DNA of 21,925 bases from RGIG4608 sp045637205 (GCA_045637205.1 JAZTYY010000056.1:1-21925), one strand, 5' to 3'. Shown: positions 13,556 to 21,695, counted from the stretch's first letter. Numbers and translations are program-made. The notes: generated by a model not told the origin, from the sequence alone.

Positions 13556-14968
13556 ATGATTAAATTATCAACCGACTATCAAAAAAATATTGAATCCCTT
13601 GATGCAATTTTGAGTGTCAAGGACAATTTTGACATACTTAAAAAGACGCTCATCATTGGTGAAGACGAGCTGACTCTATATTTCATCGACGGCTTTGTTA
13701 AGGATGCCGTTATGCAAAAGATGATGGTGCACTTTCTATCCCTTAAATCTCTCGGTGAGCGCACCGACAGGAGCGCACAGGATTTTCTGTTCCACAACGT
13801 GCCCTACGTCGAGGCGGACGTGACCGATGATATTGACGTAATGGTTCAAATGATGCTTTCAGGCGCAACAATAATGCTCGGCTCGGCATTTCTTAATCGA
13901 GGAATTATTATTGACGCGCGCACCTACCCTGCGCGTGAAACTGCCGAGCCCGAAAACGATCGCGTAATAAAGGGTGCACGCGACGGATTTGTTGAAACCT
14001 TGATTTTTAACACGGCGCTTATTCGTCGGCGCATTCGCGATCCAAGACTAAAAATGTCCTATATGACGGTCGGCACGCGTTCAAAAACCGACATTGTAGT
14101 GTGCTATATTGAGGACAAGGCAGACCTTGATTACGTTGCAACACTCAAAAAGAAAATCTCCGAAATTGACGTGGAAGCACTCACCGTAGGTATGCAATCA
14201 CTTATTGAATGCCTGATTCCAAGCAGATGGTACAATCCCTTCCCCAAGGTGCGCACCACCGAACGCCCCGATGCCGCTGCAGCTCAGCTGATGGAGGGCA
14301 ACGTGCTTGTCATCTGCGACAATTCACCCGAGGTAATGATTTTGCCCGCCTCCCTTTTAGACTTTATGCAGGACACCAACGATTTCTATTTTCCGCCCCT
14401 CACAGGAAGCTATTTAAGGGTGCTCCGCTTCATAATTTTCTTTATGACACTCATTCTTATGCCCCTTTGGTTGATAGCCCTGCACAATCCCGAATCCGTC
14501 CCAAGTTGGCTTGAATTTGTCATACCCGAGGAGAACGGCAAATTGCCGATTTTAGTGCAACTGCTACTTGCCGAATTCATCATTGATGGCTTGCGCCTTG
14601 CCTCAATGAACACTCCAGGTATGCTTTCAAACTCCCTTTCGGTCATCGGAGGATTGATTTTGGGAGATTTTTCAATACAAATCGGTTGGCTAATTCCCGA
14701 GGTGGTGGTCTATGGCGCATTCGTTGCAATTGCCAATTTTTCGCAGAGAAATTACGAGCTTGGCTACGCATTCAAATTTTTGCGCTTGATTTTGCTCATT
14801 CTCACTTGGTTTTGGGGCATTTGGGGATTTGTTGCAGGCATTATTCTATGTTTTGTCCTGCTCGTCACCAATAAAACCCTCAACGGTAAACACTCATACC
14901 TCTACCCCCTCATCCCCTTCAATGCAAAAGCTCTTAAACGAATGATTTTTAGGGTGAGGAAGCAATAA
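13556..14968 (+). CDS. GerA-family spore germination protein, SpoVAF-like
   Basis: The 470-residue protein resembles GerA-family A subunits, membrane proteins of the spore inner membrane that act in nutrient germination or, for SpoVAF, with the SpoVA dipicolinate channel. Family hallmarks are YPARETAEPENDRVIKGARDGFVETLIFNTALIRRRIRDPRLKM (124-167), VGTRSKTDIVVCYIED (172-187), IPSRWYNPFPKVRTTERPD and the C-terminal hydrophobic bundle (289-309, 333-349, 366-396, 405-437). The start is ATG 13556, which has AAAGG 7 bases upstream. The frame extends 40 codons further back, but those codons lie in or near repeat copy 2. No B or C germinant-receptor genes follow, which fits SpoVAF better than a GerABC receptor. 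A possible sigma-F/G-type promoter (ATATA at 13501, AATACTA at 13522) is weak. Confidence 0.88.
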   Translation: MIKLSTDYQKNIESLDAILSVKDNFDILKKTLIIGEDELTLYFIDGFVKDAVMQKMMVHFLSLKSLGERTDRSAQDFLFHNVPYVEADVTDDIDVMVQMMLSGATIMLGSAFLNRGIIIDARTYPARETAEPENDRVIKGARDGFVETLIFNTALIRRRIRDPRLKMSYMTVGTRSKTDIVVCYIEDKADLDYVATLKKKISEIDVEALTVGMQSLIECLIPSRWYNPFPKVRTTERPDAAAAQLMEGNVLVICDNSPEVMILPASLLDFMQDTNDFYFPPLTGSYLRVLRFIIFFMTLILMPLWLIALHNPESVPSWLEFVIPEENGKLPILVQLLLAEFIIDGLRLASMNTPGMLSNSLSVIGGLILGDFSIQIGWLIPEVVVYGAFVAIANFSQRNYELGYAFKFLRLILLILTWFWGIWGFVAGIILCFVLLVTNKTLNGKHSYLYPLIPFNAKALKRMIFRVRKQ

Positions 14969-14996
14969 AAAAGAGAGGCATTGCCTCTCTTTTTTA
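14967..14996. terminator. Bidirectional intrinsic terminator between the GerA-family gene and truB
   Basis: Stem AAAAAGAGAGGC / GCCTCTCTTTTT with a short ATT loop. It is T-rich after the stem on both strands. The truB stop codon (14994-14996) lies inside the structure. Confidence 0.9.
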
Positions 14997-15914
14997 TTCC
15001 AAACTAAACATTTTAATTGACTTAATTGCCGTGCCGTTTTCGTATTCGCGGACTTCACCGAGTGCGAAAAATTCGCCCGAATGGGTGCAAAGTCGCACGC
15101 GCACACCAACTTCAATATTAGTTTTAATCTTATTTTGATAAATTTCGCAGCCACTTCTACAAAGCTTTTCGTAAAAAGCATGCAATTTAACTGCTTCAAG
15201 CTCTTCGAACAGTGACTCGGTAGGTGCAAGAAGATTATATCTTGTCTCAATATCCATACCCTCAAGCTCTTCAAGTGTATGGGAATTTTCAATGTCAAAT
15301 CCACCCGCAACCACACGGTGCAAAGCACTCATAACACCTCCACAGCCAAGGCGCGCGCCAATGTCGGCACAAAGTGTTCTTATATAAGTACCCGATGAGC
15401 ACTCAACAAGCAATTCATATTCATTTGCCTTGTCAGTTGGAGTAACGTCAAGACGGAAAATTTCAATATCTCGCGCCTTTCTTTCAACCTCAATTCCCTC
15501 ACGCGCTAAGTCGTAAAGCTTTTTGCCGTCAACTTTAAGTGCGCTATACATAGGGGGAATTTGCTTGATTTTGCCCAAAAATTCACCACAAACGGATACA
15601 ACTTCATCTGAAGAAGGAATATCCTCACACTGTGTAAGCACCTTGCCGGTGATATCCTCTGTATCAGTTGTCAAGCCAAGTGTCAAACGCGCAATATACG
15701 TCTTTCTATCGGCAACAAGGTATTCAGCAGCCTTTGCAGTGCGTCCAAGCAAGATTACAAGTACACCCGTTGCAAGTGGGTCGAGCGTGCCCGTATGCCC
15801 CACCTTACGAGTACCATATAATTTTCTTATCTTACCAACAACGTCATGGGAGGTTATTCCCTCAGGCTTATTGATTATAAGCACGCCGTTGGGCTCTTTT
15901 TTATTATCAATCAT
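14994..15914 (-). CDS. truB: tRNA pseudouridine(55) synthase TruB
   Basis: TruB makes pseudouridine 55 in the T loop of nearly all tRNAs. The 306-residue protein has motif I NGVLIINKPEGITSHDVV (9-26) and the catalytic GTLDPLATGVL (42-52, nucleophile D45). It also has IPPMYSALKVDGKKLYDLAREG and CSSGTYIRTLCADIG, and a C-terminal PUA-like domain (about 245-306). Length is normal. The ATG at 15914 has TGAGGA upstream, which lies at the end of trmB 10 bases away, so the two genes form a tRNA-modification unit. Confidence 0.96.
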   Translation of the reverse strand: MIDNKKEPNGVLIINKPEGITSHDVVGKIRKLYGTRKVGHTGTLDPLATGVLVILLGRTAKAAEYLVADRKTYIARLTLGLTTDTEDITGKVLTQCEDIPSSDEVVSVCGEFLGKIKQIPPMYSALKVDGKKLYDLAREGIEVERKARDIEIFRLDVTPTDKANEYELLVECSSGTYIRTLCADIGARLGCGGVMSALHRVVAGGFDIENSHTLEELEGMDIETRYNLLAPTESLFEELEAVKLHAFYEKLCRSGCEIYQNKIKTNIEVGVRVRLCTHSGEFFALGEVREYENGTAIKSIKMFSLE

Positions 15915-15924
15915 TTTTTAATCC

Positions 15925-16572
15925 TCAAAATCTAACGTGTGCTGAATAGATGGGCTGACCCTTGTCAGAGAAATTCTTTTCATATTCGGTCATAACATTG
16001 CCCTCATTCATCTCTGAATTGTGAAGGTCGCGTGTAACGAACTCGAATTTCAAGCCAAATGCCTCAAACTCCTCAAGTGAGAAATCAAAAAGTCCCACGT
16101 TATCGGTCTTAAGCTTAAGCATTCCGCCCTCTTTAAGAAGTGTTTTGTATATTTCAAGGAAGGTCTTGTATGTAAGACGGCGCTTAGCGTGTCCTGCCTT
16201 GGGCCAAGGGTCGCTAAAATTGAGATAGATGCAATCAACACTATGACTTGGAAAATATTCAACAAGATTTTTGGCATCTCCAATAATAAAACGAAGATTA
16301 TCGGGGCGGTTTTCCTTATCCTTTTCAGCCTTTTCAAGTGCAAGACAAGCCACGTCAGCAATCTTTTCCATTGCAATAAAGTTTACGTCGTGGTGCTGTG
16401 CGCTCATACCAACGGCAAAATTGCCCTTTCCACAACCAATTTCAAGGTGGATTGGCTTCACTTCATTAAAGGTGGACTGGGGGTTTGCCTTGAATTCCTC
16501 GTTAGGAGTAATAAGCAAATGTGAGCACGCCTCAATTCTCTTAGCTCCGTGTTTTTTCTTTCTCATTCTCAT
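15925..16572 (-). CDS. trmB: tRNA (guanine46-N7)-methyltransferase TrmB
   Basis: TrmB transfers methyl from S-adenosylmethionine to N7 of G46 in the tRNA variable loop. From ATG 16572 it has 215 residues. This start was chosen because GAAAGGAAG lies about 9 bases upstream and the protein then begins MRMRKKKHGAKR, as in the family; a TTG at 16599 would add nine residues without a binding site. Motifs are EIGCGKG (44-50, SAM-binding), NFSDPWPK (118-125) with HAKRRL after it, LKLKTDN, and TEYE near the C-terminus. It is followed at 10 bases by truB. No clear promoter of its own was seen. Confidence 0.95.
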   Translation of the reverse strand: MRMRKKKHGAKRIEACSHLLITPNEEFKANPQSTFNEVKPIHLEIGCGKGNFAVGMSAQHHDVNFIAMEKIADVACLALEKAEKDKENRPDNLRFIIGDAKNLVEYFPSHSVDCIYLNFSDPWPKAGHAKRRLTYKTFLEIYKTLLKEGGMLKLKTDNVGLFDFSLEEFEAFGLKFEFVTRDLHNSEMNEGNVMTEYEKNFSDKGQPIYSAHVRF

Positions 16573-16602
16573 ATATATAGCTTCCTTTCTTTTTATCAAC
16601 TA

Positions 16603-16631
16603 TTGACTTTTTTATAGAAAAATTGTATTAT
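16603..16631 (+). promoter_or_regulatory. Sigma-A promoter of the first DUF975 gene
   Basis: TTGACT (16603-16608), 17 bases, TATTAT (16626-16631). It diverges from trmB; the predicted start gives a leader of about 25 bases. Confidence 0.8.
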
Positions 16632-16662
16632 ATTAACATAAAACAGTTATGAGGTAACGTTT

Positions 16663-17265
16663 ATGTATCTTTCAAATTCAGAAATCAGAAGAAGAGCGCG
16701 ATTGGCTCTTGAAAAAAATCCCCTGGGTGGCAAATGGTTTATGCTTGCCATGATGGGCTTTGTGGTATCCCTTATTTTAGGGGCCGCCAACTACCTTTGC
16801 TTTGGAATTGGCTTTATTCTTTTGTGTGGCCCGTTGTATATTGGGCTTTATAACGTATGCTTAAAGGTTGCAAGAGGTGATGATGACATTAAATTTGGCA
16901 CCGTGTTTGAGGGCTGCTATAATTTTGCGCCCGGTCTTGCGCTTGGCTTTATGCACACACTTATTATCGCTCTTTGGAGCATGCTTCTTATAGTTCCCGG
17001 TATTATCAAGGGCTACAGCTACTCATTAGCCTACTTTATTAAGTCCGACCACCCTGAATACTCTTGGCGCGAATGCCTGAATGAAAGTGCCTATGCAATG
17101 CACGGACACAAGCTTAGATTGTTTAAGCTCCATTTGAGCTTTATCGGTTGGCATATTTTGTCTGCTGTAACGCTTGGCTTCTTCAGCTTTTGGGTTAACG
17201 CCTACGTCGACACGGCAACAGCAATCTTTTATGAGGACCTTAAGGCCGACGAGGATGACGAATAA
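16663..17265 (+). CDS. DUF975 family integral membrane protein (first of a tandem pair)
   Basis: The 200-residue protein starts with RRRARLALEKN, the basic N-terminal motif common in DUF975, followed by about four to five membrane segments (roughly 24-55, 91-115, 121-132, 155-180). The core ALWSMLLIVPGIIKGYSYSLAYFIKSDHPEYSWRECLNES is the most conserved part of the family. There is an acidic C-terminal tail (DLKADEDDE). Function is unknown; the proteins are common in Bacillota. ATG at 16663 has GAGGT upstream. It is a paralogue of the gene at 17419, with about 150 bases and a separate promoter between them. Confidence 0.88.
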   Translation: MYLSNSEIRRRARLALEKNPLGGKWFMLAMMGFVVSLILGAANYLCFGIGFILLCGPLYIGLYNVCLKVARGDDDIKFGTVFEGCYNFAPGLALGFMHTLIIALWSMLLIVPGIIKGYSYSLAYFIKSDHPEYSWRECLNESAYAMHGHKLRLFKLHLSFIGWHILSAVTLGFFSFWVNAYVDTATAIFYEDLKADEDDE

Positions 17266-17280
17266 TACTATTTTTCAATC

Positions 17281-17312
17281 TGCCAACTCAGTTTGGCAAA
17301 TTATTTTTATTA
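17281..17312 (+). terminator. Weak intrinsic terminator after the first DUF975 gene
   Basis: A 6-bp stem TGCCAA / TTGGCA with a 6-base loop is followed by the T-rich AATTATTTTTATTATTT. The stem is short. Confidence 0.55.
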
Positions 17313-17349
17313 TTTGTGTATTAATTGTATAAAAAATGACAAATATGCC

Positions 17350-17378
17350 TTGACAATTGCATAAAAAAGCATTATAAT
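17350..17378 (+). promoter_or_regulatory. Consensus sigma-A promoter of the second DUF975 gene
   Basis: Perfect TTGACA (17350-17355), 17 bases and perfect TATAAT (17373-17378). This is an unusually strong promoter for a gene of unknown function. Confidence 0.9.
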
Positions 17379-17418
17379 ATAGTGTATAGAATTATAATTG
17401 TTTTTTTGGAGGCAATTT

Positions 17419-18108
17419 ATGAATATTAAAAATGCTCAAACTCGTGCATATGCGCGTCATTTGCTTGACGATAACGTATTCGGCAAGGACTGGCTTAAGG
17501 CTGCATTTACACACTTTATGATTGATGGCCTTGTTGTACTTATGGGTTATTTCTGGTACTGCTTGGCATTGGTAGGAATAACTTTCGGTCTCATTATCGG
17601 CTATGACTACCCCGTTTGGAGTGCTGTTATTCTCTTTGTTTCATGCATTCTCCCCGTGGTTATGTTCTACGCATTTATCGGACCTATTCAGGTTGGTATC
17701 TCAGCGGTTTATATTGACCTTGTAAGAGGTGAACGCGTTAGAATTAGAAAGTTCTTCTCAGGATTCAGACACTTTGGATCAAACGCTGTTGTTGGAATAA
17801 TGTATATCCTTCAGGTAGCTCTTTGGTCATGCTTCTTCATAATCCCCGGTATCTATATGTCATATAGCTACGCTTTGGTATTCCACGTTAAGAGAGATCA
17901 CCCCGATTACAACTGGAAGCACTGCTTCGACGAAAGTGAACGCCTTATGGAAGGCAACCGTTGGAAACTCTTCACACTTACGTTGAGCCACATTGGTTGG
18001 TTCATCCTTGGTACACTCTTCTTGTGCTGTGGTTCATATTGGGCTGAACCCTATATGTACACATCAACTGCTATCTTCTACGAAACAGTTAGATCAGAAA
18101 GAGGCTAA
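17419..18108 (+). CDS. DUF975 family integral membrane protein (second of a tandem pair)
   Basis: From ATG 17419 (GGAGG 6 bases upstream) the protein has 229 residues. It shares with its neighbour the core pattern ALWS..(I)IPGI..SYS.A...K.DHP.Y.W..C..ES...M.G...KLF.L.LS.IGW.IL, so the two arose by duplication. The first half differs: a longer loop between helices (about 53-72) and no RRRAR motif, but the related AQTRAYARHLL at the N-terminus. It has about five to six membrane segments. The role is unknown. It has its own consensus promoter and terminator, so the pair is separately transcribed. Housekeeping-like codon use (GTT, CTT, CGT) suggests good expression. Confidence 0.87.
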   Translation: MNIKNAQTRAYARHLLDDNVFGKDWLKAAFTHFMIDGLVVLMGYFWYCLALVGITFGLIIGYDYPVWSAVILFVSCILPVVMFYAFIGPIQVGISAVYIDLVRGERVRIRKFFSGFRHFGSNAVVGIMYILQVALWSCFFIIPGIYMSYSYALVFHVKRDHPDYNWKHCFDESERLMEGNRWKLFTLTLSHIGWFILGTLFLCCGSYWAEPYMYTSTAIFYETVRSERG

Positions 18109-18122
18109 AAACGTATTTAATT

Positions 18123-18155
18123 TGCCTGTTGGCTTGATGCCAACAGGCATTTTTG
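18123..18155 (+). terminator. Intrinsic terminator of the second DUF975 gene
   Basis: An 11-bp perfect stem TGCCTGTTGGC / GCCAACAGGCA with loop TTGAT is followed by TTTTTGTTT. It lies just past the ychF stop on the other strand and may also serve ychF, weakly. Confidence 0.9.
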
Positions 18156-18164
18156 TTTATCTAA

Positions 18165-19259
18165 TTAAACGTTAAATCTAAAGAGAACGATGTCCCCGTC
18201 CTTAACTACGTATTCCTTGCCCTCACTGCGAAGAAGACCTGCGTCCTTAACAGCTGCCATTGAACCAAGCTTTGTAAGAACGTCAAAGTCAACAACCTCA
18301 GCTCTAATAAAGCCACGTTCAAAGTCACTGTGAATCTTTCCTGCCGCTTGAGGCGCCTTCATTCCCTTTGTGATTGTCCAAGCGCGAACCTCCTTGGGAC
18401 CTGCTGTGAGATATGAAATAAGACCAAGAAGTGAGTAGCTTGCCTTGATAAGACGGTCAAGACCACTTTCAGCAATGCCCATATCCTCAAGGAACATCTT
18501 CTTTTCTTCAGCATCAAGCTCACTGATTTCAGCCTCAATTTGAGCACAAATAGCAATGATTTCAGAACGCTCTGCTTCAGCAAATGCCTTAAGCTCACAA
18601 TAAAGAGCATTCTCTGTGGGCTCGTGGTCAGCCTCATCCTCACTTACGTTTGCAACGTAAATAACGGGCTTCATTGTGAGAAGCTGTGTATCACCAAGAA
18701 GCTCAAGCTCGTCCGCATCAAGATCCATTGTGCGCGCACACTTACCTTCTTCAAGTGTTGCATGAATTCTTTCAAGAAGCTCAACTGTAGCAGCAAGTGT
18801 CTTGTCACCTTTCATTGCCTTCTTAACTCTATCAATACGGCGCTCAAGAATTTCCATATCTGAAAAAATGAGTTCAAGATTGATTGTTTCAAGGTCACGA
18901 ATGGGATTGATATTGCCGTCAACGTGGATGATATTGTCATCCTCAAAGCAACGAACAACGTGCAAAATAGCATCAACCTGACGAATGTTGTCAAGGAATT
19001 TGTTTCCAAGACCTTCACCCTTTGATGCGCCCTTTACAAGACCTGCAATATCAACGAATTCTATCACTGCAGGAGTGAATTTTTCGGGGTTATACATTTC
19101 AGCCAAAACGTCAAGACGGTGGTCGGGCACCGCAACGATACCAACGTTTGGTTCAATTGTGCAGAATGGGTAGTTAGCTGATTCAGCACCGGCATTTGTC
19201 AATGCATTAAAAAGTGTACTCTTTCCTACGTTAGGAAGACCTACTATACCAAGTTTCAT
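18165..19259 (-). CDS. ychF: Redox-regulated ATPase YchF (OLA1/Obg family)
   Basis: YchF is a conserved ribosome-associated P-loop ATPase linked to translation and oxidative-stress control. The 364-residue protein has G1 GLPNVGKST (7-15), G3 DIAGL (70-74), and NVSE (204-207) in place of the NKxD guanine motif, which is the known reason the family prefers ATP. A coiled-coil insertion (about 130-175) and a C-terminal TGS domain (about 280-362), ending in EYVVKDGDIVLFRFNV, complete the fold. ATG at 19259 has AAAGGAGAT upstream. It is a single gene with a promoter at 19310-19338. Confidence 0.97.
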   Translation of the reverse strand: MKLGIVGLPNVGKSTLFNALTNAGAESANYPFCTIEPNVGIVAVPDHRLDVLAEMYNPEKFTPAVIEFVDIAGLVKGASKGEGLGNKFLDNIRQVDAILHVVRCFEDDNIIHVDGNINPIRDLETINLELIFSDMEILERRIDRVKKAMKGDKTLAATVELLERIHATLEEGKCARTMDLDADELELLGDTQLLTMKPVIYVANVSEDEADHEPTENALYCELKAFAEAERSEIIAICAQIEAEISELDAEEKKMFLEDMGIAESGLDRLIKASYSLLGLISYLTAGPKEVRAWTITKGMKAPQAAGKIHSDFERGFIRAEVVDFDVLTKLGSMAAVKDAGLLRSEGKEYVVKDGDIVLFRFNV

Positions 19260-19309
19260 TTTATTATAATCTCCTTTAACAGACCATATTTATCCATATT
19301 AACTTTAAT

Positions 19310-19338
19310 ATTATATCATATACAACAAAATTTTTCAA
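19310..19338 (-). promoter_or_regulatory. Sigma-A promoter of ychF
   Basis: Minus strand: TTGAAA (19333-19338), 17 bases, TATAAT (19310-19315). Confidence 0.78.
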
Positions 19339-19393
19339 TAGTTAATTTTTATTTATTATTTTATTAATTTTTTGACTTATTTTTCAAAATATG

Positions 19394-19422
19394 TTGATTT
19401 TTTATCAAAGATGTGATATAAT
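19394..19422 (+). promoter_or_regulatory. Sigma-A promoter of the response regulator gene
   Basis: TTGATT (19394-19399), 17 bases, TATAAT (19417-19422) with extended -10 TGA. It implies a leader of about 160 bases before the gene. The 328-base gap 19260-19587 holds this promoter, the ychF promoter and the leader; no known RNA element was recognised in it. Confidence 0.75.
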
Positions 19423-19587
19423 TTTTTATGAACATAACAATTCGTTCAAAATTTGTTCGATTTTTGTCAATAATCGTGCAATTTTAGTCATAAATTTTAT
19501 ATACTTAACGCTTTATAGATAGACTGACATTGTGAAATTTTAGACAAAGTTCAAATTTGGATATATTCCCTGCAAGGAGGGCGAAAA

Positions 19588-20283
19588 ATGTTAGACACAA
19601 AAATTTTGGTAATTGATGACGATCTTCAAATGTGTGAAACGTTGAAGAATTATTTCGAAAAAGAAGGTTATGAAATCAAGGCAGTTAACGACGGTGTTTC
19701 CGGTGTTGATAGCTTTAAGCTTTATGACCCTGATATAGTTTTGCTTGATATCGTGCTTCCCAAGAAGGACGGTTGGCAGGTTTGCCGCGAAATAAGAGAG
19801 GTTTCTAACAAGCCAATTATTATGATTAGCACAAAGAGTGACACCTTTGATAAGGTGCTTGGCCTTGAGCTTGGAGCTGATGATTACCTTATTAAGCCCT
19901 TTGATATTAAGGAGCTTTCAGCAAGAATCAAGGCTGTGCTTCGTCGCGCGCGTTCAAACAGCACAACAAAAAATGATAACGAGATTATCAAATTTGAAAA
20001 TATCGAAATCAGCCTTCAAAAATATGAGCTTAAGCTTTGTGGCAAGTCGATTGATATTCCACCAAAGGAATTGGAGCTCCTTTATTTCCTTGCATACAAT
20101 AGAAACCGTGTGTTCACTCGCGACCAGCTTCTTGATAAGGTTTGGGGCTTTGACTATCTTGGTGATTCAAGAACAGTTGACGTTCACGTTAAGCGCCTTC
20201 GTGAAAAGCTTAATAACATAAGTGAAAAATGGGTTCTTAAAACCGTTTGGGGCGTTGGTTATAAGTTTGAAATTCTTGAATAA
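19588..20283 (+). CDS. OmpR/PhoB-family response regulator, orphan
   Basis: The 231-residue two-component regulator has a receiver domain (about 4-117) with the acidic pocket D10/D11/D12, phosphoacceptor D54 in VLLDIVLPKKDGW, the conserved hydroxyl S81 in IIMISTK, and K103 in YLIKPF. The DNA-binding domain (about 133-230) is a winged helix with KELELLYFLAYNRNRVFTRDQLLDKVWGFDYLGDSRTVDVHVKRLREKL and the wing KTVWGVGYKF. All key residues are present, so it should respond to phosphorylation. No histidine kinase is adjacent, and the next gene is prfB behind a terminator. Target genes and signal cannot be told from the window. AAGGAGG lies 7 bases before the ATG. Confidence 0.94.
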   Translation: MLDTKILVIDDDLQMCETLKNYFEKEGYEIKAVNDGVSGVDSFKLYDPDIVLLDIVLPKKDGWQVCREIREVSNKPIIMISTKSDTFDKVLGLELGADDYLIKPFDIKELSARIKAVLRRARSNSTTKNDNEIIKFENIEISLQKYELKLCGKSIDIPPKELELLYFLAYNRNRVFTRDQLLDKVWGFDYLGDSRTVDVHVKRLREKLNNISEKWVLKTVWGVGYKFEILE

Positions 20284-20293
20284 TTACATAGAA

Positions 20294-20327
20294 AATACTG
20301 GCCGATTTCTCGGTCAGTATTTTTTTG
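20294..20327 (+). terminator. Intrinsic terminator of the response regulator gene
   Basis: A 12-bp stem AATACTGGCCGA / TCGGTCAGTATT (one G-U pair) with loop TTTC is followed by TTTTTT. Confidence 0.92.
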
Positions 20328-20336
20328 AAATTCCAC

Positions 20337-20365
20337 TTGCAAAAATGGATAAAATATGATAAAAT
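20337..20365 (+). promoter_or_regulatory. Sigma-A promoter of prfB
   Basis: TTGCAA (20337-20342), 17 bases, TAAAAT (20360-20365) with extended -10 TGA. It starts 10 bases after the preceding terminator. Confidence 0.7.
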
Positions 20366-20402
20366 ATAAAATGGATTAATTTGTGATGATTGGAGATAAA
20401 CA

Positions 20403-21509
20403 ATGATTATCGAACTTGAAGAATACAAATATAAATTGATTGGTATGAGAAAGGACATTGAGGAGCTCCACGATTCCCTTCGCATTGCCGAGCTTACAAA
20501 GCAGGTAAATGAAATGGAAGAAAAGACTCTTGACCCCGATTTCTGGGGTGACCAAATAAACTCATCCAAAATTTTGCAGGCAATTAAGCAGGGCAAGAAA
20601 AAGCTTGACGAATTCAATGGTCTTGCACAGCGCCTCGAGGATGCAATTGCCTTGGCTGATATGGCAATTGAAGAAAACGAAGAGGGCTATGCCGAAGAAG
20701 TAAAGGCTGAGCTTGAATTCGTTGAAAAGGAAGAAGAAAGAATGAGAATTGAAATTCTTCTTTCAGGTCAGTACGATAGAAACAACGCGATTGTTTCCTT
20801 CCACCCCGGTGCAGGTGGCACTGAGGCACAGGACTGGGCACAAATGCTTTATAGAATGATTACTCGTTGGGCTGAAGCACACGATTACACAGTTAAGCTC
20901 CTTGACTGGCTTGACGGTGATGCCGCAGGTATCAAGAGCGCAACAATCATGGTTGAAGGTGAAAATGCATACGGCTACCTCAAGAGTGAAAACGGTGTTC
21001 ATCGTCTTGTAAGAGTTTCACCCTTCGATGCTAACGGCAGACGTCAAACATCCTTTGCATCAATTGAAGTAATGCCTGAATTTGAAGATGACAACACTAT
21101 TGAGCTTCGTATGGAAGACCTCGACATCACAGCACACCGTTCAAGTGGTGCAGGTGGTCAGCACATCAATAAAACCGACTCCGCTATTCGTATTTTGCAC
21201 AAGCCCACAGGTATCGTTGTTGGTTGTCAGACAGAAAGAAGCCAGCTTCAAAATAAGGAAACTGCGATGAAGATGCTTAAATCCAAGCTTCTTGAAATCA
21301 AGATAAGAGAAAATCTTGAAAGAGTTGAAGACATTCAGGGCAATAAGGCAAATATCGAATGGGGCTCACAGATTCGTTCATACGTATTCATGCCTTACAC
21401 TCTTGCCAAGGACACAAGAACAGGTCACGAAAACGGAAATATCCAAGCGGTTATGGACGGTGACCTCGACGGCTTTATCAATGCATATCTTAAGCACATT
21501 ACAAAATAA
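20403..21509 (+). CDS. prfB: Peptide chain release factor 2 (RF2), no programmed frameshift
   Basis: RF2 ends translation at UGA and UAA. The 368-residue protein has the coiled-coil domain 1 (about 1-110), the stop-codon-reading tripeptide SPF (206-208), which separates RF2 from RF1, and the catalytic GGQ (251-253) in HRSSGAGGQHINKTDSAIRI. In most bacteria prfB carries an in-frame TGA near codon 25 that is bypassed by +1 frameshift. Here the equivalent codons read TCC CTT CGC ATT (about 20475-20486) in one open frame, so the autoregulatory site is absent. ATG at 20403 has TGGAG 7 bases upstream. It is a single gene with its own promoter and a shared terminator. Confidence 0.96.
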   Translation: MIIELEEYKYKLIGMRKDIEELHDSLRIAELTKQVNEMEEKTLDPDFWGDQINSSKILQAIKQGKKKLDEFNGLAQRLEDAIALADMAIEENEEGYAEEVKAELEFVEKEEERMRIEILLSGQYDRNNAIVSFHPGAGGTEAQDWAQMLYRMITRWAEAHDYTVKLLDWLDGDAAGIKSATIMVEGENAYGYLKSENGVHRLVRVSPFDANGRRQTSFASIEVMPEFEDDNTIELRMEDLDITAHRSSGAGGQHINKTDSAIRILHKPTGIVVGCQTERSQLQNKETAMKMLKSKLLEIKIRENLERVEDIQGNKANIEWGSQIRSYVFMPYTLAKDTRTGHENGNIQAVMDGDLDGFINAYLKHITK

Positions 21510-21515
21510 AAATAT

Positions 21516-21545
21516 AAAAGCTCCCGATTATTTCGGGAGCTTTTT
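21516..21545. terminator. Bidirectional intrinsic terminator after prfB
   Basis: Stem AAAAGCTCCCGA / TCGGGAGCTTTT with loop TTATT, with T runs on both sides in the respective strands. The stop codon of the small minus-strand ORF lies in the loop (21528-21530). Confidence 0.92.
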
Positions 21546-21695
21546 GTACGTTTCAAGCATCCATTCAGGGAAAGCACAATTTTCAAATACCTCACTTAGC
21601 GCAAAGCAAAGAAAATATATCAATATGCACGAAAAGAGTATTAATCTTTCGCGCACTTTTTCTTTCCTTATCATATCATTTATTTCGTTGTCCAT
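21528..21695 (-). CDS. Candidate small membrane peptide, 55 residues
   Basis: A minus-strand frame from ATG 21695 to TAA 21528 reads MDNEINDMIRKEKVRERLI, then a hydrophobic helix (about 18-33) and a C-terminal part with FPEWMLETYKKLPK. Charge bias (basic before the helix) predicts N-in, C-out. AAGGG lies 9 bases before the ATG, with GGTGGAG closer. A TATAAT box lies about 20 bases further upstream, but its -35 is poor. The stop sits in a terminator loop, as for truB, which favours a real gene. I do not recognise a family. It lies between prfB and repeat copy 3. Confidence 0.42.
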   Translation of the reverse strand: MDNEINDMIRKEKVRERLILFSCILIYFLCFALSEVFENCAFPEWMLETYKKLPK

